A DNA stretch of 5,752 nt, from the NCBI GenBank assembly GCA_015061765.1, contig SUVZ01000271.1, forward strand, positions 1-5,752, given 5' to 3'. Origin of the DNA: Lentisphaerota bacterium (lineage in GTDB: Bacteria > Verrucomicrobiota > Kiritimatiellia > RFP12 > UBA1067). Every line of letters begins with the position of its first letter. The first letter of the stretch is position 1. The notes under the pieces were generated by a model, which was given only the letters and a program-made list of their open reading frames with translations, made no database searches and was not told where the DNA came from. Shown piece after piece: positions 1-5,752 of the stretch. The position numbers and the translations under genes were made by a program.

Positions 1-1064
1 AAAACCCGATTACGACTGAAAAGATCAGTAACGCCGAAAAAAGCAATGTGGCCGGATTGTTCATATCCAAAGCCGAAGATGCCGAGCTTATGCGCGCATT
101 GGTCGACACCCCTATCCCTATGGCGGTCATCGGGATAAAAGATCCCGTTCTTAAGGCCCGCAAAAATCCGACCGTGTTTATCTTCAATGACAACGCCGGC
201 ATCGGGGAGATGGGAGCCGACTATTTTTTAAAGCACGGAAAGTTCAATTCCTTCGGCTTCGTATGCGCGAACAACGACGTAAATTCGATGCAAGAGCGTG
301 CCGACGCTTTCTGCGGCAGAATAAGATCAGCGGCTCCCGACACATTCGTCAGCGTATTCCCGGCTGTTTCCGATCCCGGATCGGAAAAGGACATTGCCGC
401 GCTTTCTGATTGGATATTGACGTTGCCGAAACCTGCCGCAATAATGGCTGCTGCCGATTGGCGGGCGGTACATGTTCTGACAGCATGCGATCACTTGAAG
501 ATTCGCGTACCGGAGGCTGTGTCTGTCCTTGGTGTCGACAATGACGAATTCATGTGCGCACATGCATCTCCGCCGCTTTCGAGCATCTTGCCCAACCATG
601 TCGAGATCGGCAGACGGGCTGCCGAAGAGCTGGAAAAACTCATCAAAGGAAAAAACAACGGACGAAGAAAAGAGATAACCGTACCGCCGCAAATGGTTAT
701 CGAGCGGGAATCAACGCGTATATGTGCGCCGTCTGCAGCACTTGTCGACAGAACCAAACGCTTCATCCGTGCAAACGCCACCCGCGGGATAACCGTCGCG
801 GATGTTGTCGACCATCTCAAAGTTTCACGACGCTTGGCGGAAATCCGTTACCGCGCGGCAACCGGAGAAACGATACGGGAAGCGATCGAATCGGCAAAAA
901 TGGCGAAGCTTAAACGCCTGCTCATTTCCAACCGCCGGCCGATCTCCGCCATTGCCGCCGAATGCGGCTTCAGCAACATCAACTCGCTTTCACACCGCTT
1001 TCAACAATGCTTCGGCATTTCAATGCGCAAATTCCGAAAGAACGCCACCCACGACAAAAACTGA
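1..1064 (+). CDS. XylR-like transcriptional regulator (LacI-type sensor fused to AraC-type HTH), 5'-truncated by window edge
   Basis: Predicted cytoplasmic transcription factor that binds a sugar through a periplasmic-binding-protein-like domain and DNA through a C-terminal AraC module. The frame is open to the left edge (first full codon at base 3), so about 353 residues are visible. A GTG at base 48 is a possible start, but a start there would cut into the sensor core. The residues before it fit the family, and E. coli XylR (about 392 aa) has roughly 50 more N-terminal residues, so the true start is probably off-window. Numbering from that GTG, the sensor domain spans about 1-220, with LPKPAAIMAAADWRAVHVL (126-144), VPEAVSVLGVDNDE (154-167) and PPLSSILPN (175-183), all XylR hallmarks. 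The AraC domain spans about 232-331, with helix-turn-helix one near 249-270 and two near 298-323 (ISAIAAECGF). The gene converges on the GH2 gene. The ligand is unknown; 'xylose' is not implied. Confidence 0.9.
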   Translation, partial: NPITTEKISNAEKSNVAGLFISKAEDAELMRALVDTPIPMAVIGIKDPVLKARKNPTVFIFNDNAGIGEMGADYFLKHGKFNSFGFVCANNDVNSMQERADAFCGRIRSAAPDTFVSVFPAVSDPGSEKDIAALSDWILTLPKPAAIMAAADWRAVHVLTACDHLKIRVPEAVSVLGVDNDEFMCAHASPPLSSILPNHVEIGRRAAEELEKLIKGKNNGRRKEITVPPQMVIERESTRICAPSAALVDRTKRFIRANATRGITVADVVDHLKVSRRLAEIRYRAATGETIREAIESAKMAKLKRLLISNRRPISAIAAECGFSNINSLSHRFQQCFGISMRKFRKNATHDKN

Positions 1065-1091
1065 CGCTTGCAAAAACGGCGGCAATCGGCA

Positions 1092-1123
1092 GCGATGAAA
1101 TTGCGGGCGCAACTTTTCATCGC
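1092..1123. terminator. Imperfect hairpin between convergent genes, possible bidirectional terminator
   Basis: GCGATGAAA (1092-1100) pairs perfectly with TTTCATCGC (1115-1123). Inside it TTGC (1101-1104) pairs with GCAA (1109-1112), leaving a GGGC loop and a two-base bulge (1113-1114). The hairpin lies in the 84-base gap between the stop of the plus-strand regulator (1064) and the stop of the minus-strand GH2 gene (1149), where a shared terminator would be expected. No good T-run follows on either strand, so it would be a weak intrinsic terminator or simply a 3'-end-stabilising structure. Confidence 0.4.
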
Positions 1124-1148
1124 CCATTTACGGCTGAACAACCAATCG

Positions 1149-4058
1149 TTAAAAGTCGTATGTTCTGTAAAACGGCATAAACGGCTTAACGGCAATGCGT
1201 TCGCCGAACAGCGCGTCAAGCCTGGAGCATTTCTTGACCTGCGGCAGAAAATAAAACGAACCTTCAAGTTTGTCTCCGGCCTTCAGGTCGCCCATCGTCC
1301 TCGGCTCATTGAACTTACACGCTTTGCCGGCGACAAACGCATTGTGGGCGACGAGCGTGTTTTCACCGCGACGTTCAAAGGCGATATCAGCAGGCGCCGA
1401 CGGAACTACCGCCACTTCGCCGCCATCATCCGAACTTGCAAGCAGAAGGCGGACATCGCGCCGGTTGCCTGAAAAATACAAATCATCCCTGTTCAACGCC
1501 CAAATTCCGAACTCGGAAAGCGTTGACGCTAGAGGATAGCATTCGTAAGGCCCAAGCCCCACCCAATCAAAGCGTTTGAACTTTCCGGGCAGCTGAAGCG
1601 CGATGCCGGTCTCCACAAGTCTGCGTTCACAGGCATAACTCAATGAATAACCGACACGGACACGGCAATCTTCTACCGTAAAACTAACTTTTCCGTGAAG
1701 TTCACGAAGAATGTCTGTCTTCTCCTTGAGGGTGAACTCCTCCGGTTTCCAGCAAAGTTCAAGCACAAGTGAACTCTCCGAACTTGAAACAACCTTGACC
1801 TGCGACGGTTCAAGCGCATTCGGCGTCCAACGGTCGAACTGCTTTGTCTTACGGTCTTTGGAAAGCATCGGTCTGCGATCTACACGGGCAACAACCGGAG
1901 TGCGCAAAAGTTCCTTCCCTTCGCCCAGAAACACAACCTGTTTGGACGCTTCATCAAACCTAAGCGTCAAACGCGGAGAGGCTGTCGGCGCCGGAAGCGA
2001 GATGTTCAGAGGATAAGAGCGTTCATAGACCGCTTTGCCGTCACGGCGCCGACAAAACGCGATTTCAACACGCCACAGCGAAGCATCGGCCTCGGGCACA
2101 TTGCCCGCGATCTCCAGCACCCCCTTCCCATGCGGAACGACCGCAGGAAGTTTCACACTTCCGGACGCAACCTGCCTGCGATCGGCGAAGAGCTTCCAAC
2201 CGCAAACCAGTCCATCGTTCAGCGAAAGCGTATCCTGACGGTTCTCCACCGGTATAGTCAGTGAAAATGCTCGCCCTTTCAGCAACGATTCTGTCGGCTC
2301 TGCAAGTCTCACCGGCGCATAGACTTTGCGCATTTCAAAATAATCGCTCTGCGGCGTACGATCCGCATAGACAACCCCGTCCGTTCCGCGACTTCCGGCC
2401 GAATCCCACACATGCCGCGAATCTGGCCATACGCAATTCTCCAGCTCCTCAGCAGTCATGTCATCGACCTTACGGATGATCCCCTGATCATTGAACATCC
2501 ATACGGCCCCGCCTGCATAGGAAGGGTCGTTCCACATCATTTCACTCCAATACCACTCGAGCAGTCCGAAATCCAATCCGTATGCATGGGCATATTCACC
2601 TGAAAGATAAGGCCGGTCAAACCTGGAGAAATACTTGCTTTTCAATTCATCCGGCTCGCCGCATATTGCCGGATAATGCCAATTCACAAGATCGCCCAAT
2701 TCTGATACCGGACGCTTTTCGAGTTCTTTCAGGAATTCTCTCGGCTGCATAGGGAAGCACCAAGGGCGGGAAGAATCCAATTTCCTGACTTTCTTTGCCG
2801 TCGCCAACGAAATCGGAGTAATGTGGTTTTCATTGCCGACGCTCCAGATGATTACGCATGCGCGGTTCATGTCGCGCGCAAGGGTCAATTCGGCCCGCTC
2901 CAAAAGAATCGGCCCAAATGACGAATCATCAAGGAAACGATTGCCAAGGCCAAACGGAACTTCGTCCATCACATAAATGCCAAGTTCATCGCAGGCGTCC
3001 AAAAGAGCCTTTGACGGCGGATAGTGACTCGTGCGGATAAAATTGCAGTTTGCCGCCTTTATAAGCTCAGCATCCCTGCGCTGTTCCGCATCAGTGATCG
3101 CCCTGCCGTTGACATGTGACAGGTCATGATGGTTCACTCCCCGCAGTTTAACCGGCATGCCGTTCACCTTCAGCACACCGCCGTTCCAGGAAATTTCCCG
3201 CAACCCCACCTTGGAACGACGGGTTTCGCAAATTCTTCCGTTCTCGTTCCGGACAATAAATTCCAGATTGTAGAGTTCAGGCGCTTCCGCACTCCAGAAT
3301 CTGGCATCCTTTACCGTCATCTTCGCATTCGCTTTCGCGCCAGCCGTCGCACCGGCAGAGCTCGTCACCAGCCGGCCGGAAGAATCGAATATCCGCGTCT
3401 CCACGCTTCCTTTCTGTGAAAGCTCGCTCTCGATGGAAACCAACGCATTGCGACCGTCGACTTTGGTGGAGATGCGCCACTTCGCCAGATGAAGTTGAGG
3501 ACGATGAAAAACGACCACACTGCGGAAAATACCGTGCAACGTCCAGTCGTCATTGGTATCAAATTCCGCCCCCTTGGGATGTGCGTTGGTACGAACGGCA
3601 ATGGTGTTTTCGCCGCCGCGATTTACAAACGGAGTGATGTCCAACTCGTTGGCATTGAATGAACTGGTGAAAGAGCCCGCCTCGCGTCCGTTCACCCACA
3701 CCTTTGCGCCGAACATGACACCTTCAAAGCGTATGCGCACAATCCCATCCTGCGGCCATGAATCCGGCAAGGTGAAACGCCGCACATAAAGACCGGACTC
3801 ACCGGATATCTTTTCATCGTAGAGCGGCTTTCCGAAGCCTTTCATCTCCCAACAGGACGGAACATCAATCAAATTCCACTGCGAGACGTCAAAGTCCTTA
3901 CTCCAAAAGTTGTCCGCCGGGCATTCCTTCTCGCTTGAAAGCAGCTTGAAGCTCCACTTCCCGTCCAGCTTCATTTCATTTTCACATTCAGACATCTGAC
4001 GATCTGTTACACAAGCCGCGACAAGAAACCCCGACACCAATAATGCCAATCTCTTCAT
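1149..4058 (-). CDS. LacZ-like glycoside hydrolase family 2 lipoprotein (putative beta-galactosidase)
   Basis: Predicted exo-acting retaining beta-glycosidase, 969 aa (E. coli LacZ is 1023), anchored to the envelope. The N-terminus is a short lipoprotein signal, MKRLALLVSGFLVAAC, with lipobox VAAC and lipidated Cys16. This supports the ATG at 4058; an in-frame TAG two codons upstream excludes an earlier start. Domains, approximately: sugar-binding jelly roll 30-185 (ending HGIFRSV, 175-181), Ig-like 190-290, TIM barrel 292-555, LacZ domain-4-like 559-690 (DGVVYADRTPQ), and Bgal-small-N-like 695-965 (WVGLGPYECYP, 832-842). The acid/base is Glu410 in IIWSVGNE and the nucleophile is Glu488 in SGEYAHA. 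SHYP (344-347) matches the LacZ active-site histidine motif. The LacZ Asn102 loop, the His418 region and the Trp999 segment are not recognisable, so galactose specificity is inferred from family only. It is separated from the upstream oxidoreductase by 278 bases with a hairpin, and its leader is a purine heptad array. Confidence 0.92.
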   Translation of the reverse strand: MKRLALLVSGFLVAACVTDRQMSECENEMKLDGKWSFKLLSSEKECPADNFWSKDFDVSQWNLIDVPSCWEMKGFGKPLYDEKISGESGLYVRRFTLPDSWPQDGIVRIRFEGVMFGAKVWVNGREAGSFTSSFNANELDITPFVNRGGENTIAVRTNAHPKGAEFDTNDDWTLHGIFRSVVVFHRPQLHLAKWRISTKVDGRNALVSIESELSQKGSVETRIFDSSGRLVTSSAGATAGAKANAKMTVKDARFWSAEAPELYNLEFIVRNENGRICETRRSKVGLREISWNGGVLKVNGMPVKLRGVNHHDLSHVNGRAITDAEQRRDAELIKAANCNFIRTSHYPPSKALLDACDELGIYVMDEVPFGLGNRFLDDSSFGPILLERAELTLARDMNRACVIIWSVGNENHITPISLATAKKVRKLDSSRPWCFPMQPREFLKELEKRPVSELGDLVNWHYPAICGEPDELKSKYFSRFDRPYLSGEYAHAYGLDFGLLEWYWSEMMWNDPSYAGGAVWMFNDQGIIRKVDDMTAEELENCVWPDSRHVWDSAGSRGTDGVVYADRTPQSDYFEMRKVYAPVRLAEPTESLLKGRAFSLTIPVENRQDTLSLNDGLVCGWKLFADRRQVASGSVKLPAVVPHGKGVLEIAGNVPEADASLWRVEIAFCRRRDGKAVYERSYPLNISLPAPTASPRLTLRFDEASKQVVFLGEGKELLRTPVVARVDRRPMLSKDRKTKQFDRWTPNALEPSQVKVVSSSESSLVLELCWKPEEFTLKEKTDILRELHGKVSFTVEDCRVRVGYSLSYACERRLVETGIALQLPGKFKRFDWVGLGPYECYPLASTLSEFGIWALNRDDLYFSGNRRDVRLLLASSDDGGEVAVVPSAPADIAFERRGENTLVAHNAFVAGKACKFNEPRTMGDLKAGDKLEGSFYFLPQVKKCSRLDALFGERIAVKPFMPFYRTYDF

Positions 4059-4060
4059 CT

Positions 4061-4148
4061 TCTACCCATCTTTCATTACTCTCTCTTTACTCTTTACCCT
4101 TTACTCTTTTCTCTTTACCCTTTTCTCTCCATTCATTACTCATCTCTC
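4061..4148 (-). repeat. Purine-rich heptanucleotide tandem array in the leader of the GH2 gene
   Basis: Read on the minus strand, 88 bases divide into twelve 7-mers plus one 4-base partial (GAGA, 4082-4085), with consensus G-A/G-G-T/A-A-A-A/T. Units include GAGTAAA twice (4086-4092, 4100-4106), GGGTAAA twice (4093-4099, 4114-4120), GAGAAAA twice (4107-4113, 4121-4127) and GAGTAAT twice (4075-4081, 4135-4141). Degenerate units lie at both ends (GAGAGAT 4142-4148, GAATGGA 4128-4134, GAAAGAT 4068-4074, GGGTAGA 4061-4067). The array ends two bases before the GH2 ATG, so it would form the proximal untranslated leader and provide the only ribosome-binding purines. Apart from T at the fourth position of several units and a few other Ts, the strand is all purine. 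It has no spacers and is not a CRISPR array. Its function is unknown. Confidence 0.85.
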
Positions 4149-4150
4149 CA

Positions 4151-4286
4151 TCACAAATCGATCATACACCCGGCGACCAGATCATCGGATCGGAAGCGCT
4201 CCTTCCCGTCCACAAACACGGCAAAGCCTTTACCTGCTTTGTAATACTCTCTGGTACAATCCCATCACAAAACTCTCATCATTCAT
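4151..4286 (-). pseudogene. Short coding-like remnant, possibly frameshifted, family not recognised
   Basis: On the minus strand 37 codons are open from 4264 to 4154 and end in TGA (4153-4151). The peptide has a protein-like C-terminal look, with the segment GFAVFVDGKERFRSDD followed by LVAGCMIDL: alternating hydrophobic strands around a VDGK turn, as in beta-sandwich ends. An ATG at 4286-4284 opens another frame (MNDESFVMGLYQR), offset by one base. Dropping one base near 4247 would join the two into a roughly 45-residue product. There is no convincing ribosome-binding site, and the ATG abuts the hairpin stem of the preceding gene. It could be the decayed end of a lost gene, a tiny gene with a frameshift, or chance. 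I do not recognise a family. Confidence 0.25.
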
Positions 4287-4288
4287 AA

Positions 4289-4323
4289 GCCGCAGTTCCG
4301 ACCCGAAGGATCGGAACTGCGGC
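4289..4323 (-). terminator. Strong hairpin downstream of the oxidoreductase gene
   Basis: A 13-base perfect inverted repeat, GCCGCAGTTCCGA (4289-4301) and its complement (4311-4323), encloses nine bases. On the minus-strand transcript the loop reads UCCUUCGGG, which can close as two C-G pairs around a UUCG tetraloop, an especially stable fold common in bacterial terminators. It begins 13 bases after the stop codon of the Gfo/Idh gene. The sequence after the stem (TTATGAATG) lacks a clear T-run, so termination may be inefficient or the structure may protect the 3' end. It suggests that the GH2 gene downstream has its own promoter. Confidence 0.65.
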
Positions 4324-4336
4324 CTGAACAGCGGAA

Positions 4337-5752
4337 TCAGAATTCGAATCCGCTGCGCATATACGGCTTGATGAGCGCGTTGGCCTGCGCGTTGTCGAAG
4401 CTCTGCTTGCAGGAATTCCAGTTGAGCTTACCGGGCACCTGCTGTGCGACCACACCGCAAAGCACGCTTTCCATCATCGGAATCGAGAAATCGACATCCG
4501 AGAAGCAACGCGAACCGGTTTCGGCATACTTTGGCCCGTCGCCGTTGATCGCGTTGAGGAATTCCAGATAGTGACCGTCGTTGTCGGCAGCCGCCACGCC
4601 GGCGCCGCCCATCTCCTTCACTCCGACCGAACCTTCGTTGCAGCGCGGAATTGAGCAGGCGATATCCTGAACGGCGGGATGCTTTTCGATATCCTGCATC
4701 ACGGTCTCACCCTTCATGGCGATGGTGGAATACTTACCATAGTCGTTGGTGGAGCAGAGCGTACCCTTCGTGCCGATGAGAATGCAGCCGGTATTCGGAA
4801 CCTTGCCGTCGGGCATGAGGTCGGCGGAAGGCTTGTGATTGCCGTCGTACCAGTAGAGCGTAACCGCCGGAAGTTTCGCATTGCGGAACTTGGAGCAGCG
4901 TTCGGCGAAAGTCATCTTCACGATCGACTTGGTCGGGAACGAGACATCGTTCTTCTCTTCGATCATGGTGCATTCAACATCCGTCACCTTGCCGAGCTCA
5001 AGCCCGCGGAACGGCAGGTTCATCGTATGGCAGGCCATGTCGCCGAACGCGCCGCAGCCGAAATCGAGGAAACCGCGCCAGTTGAACGTGTGATAGACGT
5101 TCTGCCCGTAGCGCTTCTTGGGATTGCGGGGATTGAACGTGGGGCATTCATCCGGGAGTTTACCCTTATAGTTGCGCATCGCCGCCGTACCGATCCAGGA
5201 ATCCCAATCAAGACCGGCGGGAATGGGATCGGCGGCACCGGCGGTAACCTTCTTCGCCCACAAGCCCTGCGGCCACACGGGGCGGTTGGTCCATACGTGC
5301 ACTTCCTTGACATCACCCAAAATTCCGCTGCGCACGATCTCCACGCCGCGACGGAAGCCGCCAAACGCCGAACCCTGGTTGCCCATCTGCGTTATTACGT
5401 CATATTCCTTGGCGGTGTCGTAGAAGTATTTCGCCTCCCAAAGCGTACGCACCAGCGGCTTCTGCACATAGCAGTGAATACCCATCTTCATGGCGCGGAT
5501 GGACTGCGCCGCGTGCATGTGGTCGGGCGTGGAAATCGTCATCGCGTCAATCTTGAGTTTAGACTGGTCGTCAAGCATCTTGCGGTAATCGGTGTAGAAC
5601 GGCACCTTGGCGAGCATATCGACCAAACCCAGTTCTTTCACCATCTTGTGGGTGAGCACCGCGGTGCGCTGATTGGCGTCGGCGTCGCAGAACGCCACGA
5701 GCTCGACCATACCCGACTTGACCATCGGCATCCAGTCGGACAAGCCCTTGCC
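4337..5752 (-). CDS. Gfo/Idh/MocA family oxidoreductase, N-terminus truncated by window edge
   Basis: Predicted NAD(P)-dependent oxidoreductase acting on sugars, inositols or related polyols; the exact substrate is not readable. The frame is open to the right edge, giving 471 visible residues that begin GKGLSDW. That Gly-Lys-Gly fits the end of the Rossmann GxGxxG motif, so roughly 10-40 residues are missing. Many relatives carry a Tat signal there, which cannot be checked. A TTG at 5743 is not a credible start because it would cut into the Rossmann fold. Counting from that TTG, the landmarks are FCDAD (18-22) at the end of the second strand, STPDHMHA (71-78), VQKPL (93-97) with the conserved Lys95, QMGNQG (119-124), HVWTNRPVWPQG (149-160), GAFGDMACHTMN (231-242) with catalytic-region Asp235 and His239, and LIGTKGTL (322-329) in the C-terminal sheet. 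The canonical Glu of EKP is Gln here. The stop is followed by a strong hairpin. Confidence 0.92.
   Translation of the reverse strand, partial: GKGLSDWMPMVKSGMVELVAFCDADANQRTAVLTHKMVKELGLVDMLAKVPFYTDYRKMLDDQSKLKIDAMTISTPDHMHAAQSIRAMKMGIHCYVQKPLVRTLWEAKYFYDTAKEYDVITQMGNQGSAFGGFRRGVEIVRSGILGDVKEVHVWTNRPVWPQGLWAKKVTAGAADPIPAGLDWDSWIGTAAMRNYKGKLPDECPTFNPRNPKKRYGQNVYHTFNWRGFLDFGCGAFGDMACHTMNLPFRGLELGKVTDVECTMIEEKNDVSFPTKSIVKMTFAERCSKFRNAKLPAVTLYWYDGNHKPSADLMPDGKVPNTGCILIGTKGTLCSTNDYGKYSTIAMKGETVMQDIEKHPAVQDIACSIPRCNEGSVGVKEMGGAGVAAADNDGHYLEFLNAINGDGPKYAETGSRCFSDVDFSIPMMESVLCGVVAQQVPGKLNWNSCKQSFDNAQANALIKPYMRSGFEF

Noticed and set aside
327..820. Minus-strand open frames of about 110-120 codons opposite the regulator
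   Set aside because: They lie antisense to a gene with clear XylR/AraC family motifs and show no recognisable protein features.
4061..4148. The repeat region considered as a CRISPR array or as part of a coding sequence
   Set aside because: The units are only 7 bases with no unique spacers, and stop codons recur in the units on the purine strand, so neither fits.
4241..4270. Possible sigma-70-like promoter for the GH2 gene on the minus strand: TTGTGA (4270-4265), 18-base spacer, TATTAC (4246-4241)
   Set aside because: Each hexamer matches only 4 of 6 consensus bases and the pair overlaps the coding-like remnant. A TATGAT at 4166-4161 is a better -10 but has no matching -35. Neither is strong enough to list as a feature.
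4043..4288. A plus-strand open frame of 81 codons across the intergenic region
   Set aside because: Its first half is the low-complexity complement of the heptad array, giving a Ser/Leu-rich peptide. It has no homology-like motif and begins inside the GH2 gene.
4187..4316. GGATCGGAA occurring at 4187-4195 and again in the hairpin at 4308-4316
   Set aside because: A 9-base match over a short stretch of similar composition is weak. No longer repeat or flanking duplication supports a mobile element.
5020..5364. A minus-strand 114-codon open frame inside the oxidoreductase gene, very rich in Arg, Ala and Pro
   Set aside because: It is a composition artefact of the other frame of a well-supported Gfo/Idh/MocA gene and shows no domain pattern of its own.

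Overview
The window reads as bacterial DNA of roughly 50-55% G+C with a carbohydrate-scavenging gene set. It holds a XylR-type sugar-sensing regulator, a secreted LacZ-like glycoside hydrolase family 2 lipoprotein, and a Gfo/Idh/MocA oxidoreductase of the long type with WTNRP, GNQG and QKPL motifs. This combination is typical of the PVC superphylum (Lentisphaerota/Victivallales, Kiritimatiellota, Verrucomicrobiota), for instance gut or environmental metagenome members. That placement is inferred from gene families; the window has no rRNA or other phylogenetic marker.

Layout: (1) bases 1-1064, plus strand, a regulator whose 5' end lies off the left edge; (2) 1065-1148, a short convergent gap with an imperfect hairpin; (3) 4058-1149, minus strand, a complete 969-residue GH2 lipoprotein; (4) 4059-4336, an intergenic stretch holding a purine-rich heptanucleotide array directly abutting the GH2 start codon, a short coding-like remnant, and a strong hairpin with a UUCG-type loop just after the next gene; (5) 5752-4337, minus strand, a Gfo/Idh/MocA oxidoreductase whose N-terminus lies off the right edge.

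The GH2 enzyme would release sugars at the cell envelope. The oxidoreductase could act oxidatively on sugars or sugar derivatives. The regulator has a LacI-type sensor fused to an AraC-type DNA-binding domain and could sense a released sugar. The regulator is convergent with the GH2 gene, and a terminator-like hairpin separates the two minus-strand genes, so the three are probably separate transcription units and any functional link is by neighbourhood only.

The three genes belong to familiar families and I found no new multi-gene system. The most unusual element is the heptad array (4061-4148), which forms the whole proximal leader of the GH2 gene. Second are the coding-like remnant (4151-4286) and the apparent loss in the GH2 enzyme of several LacZ galactose-binding positions.
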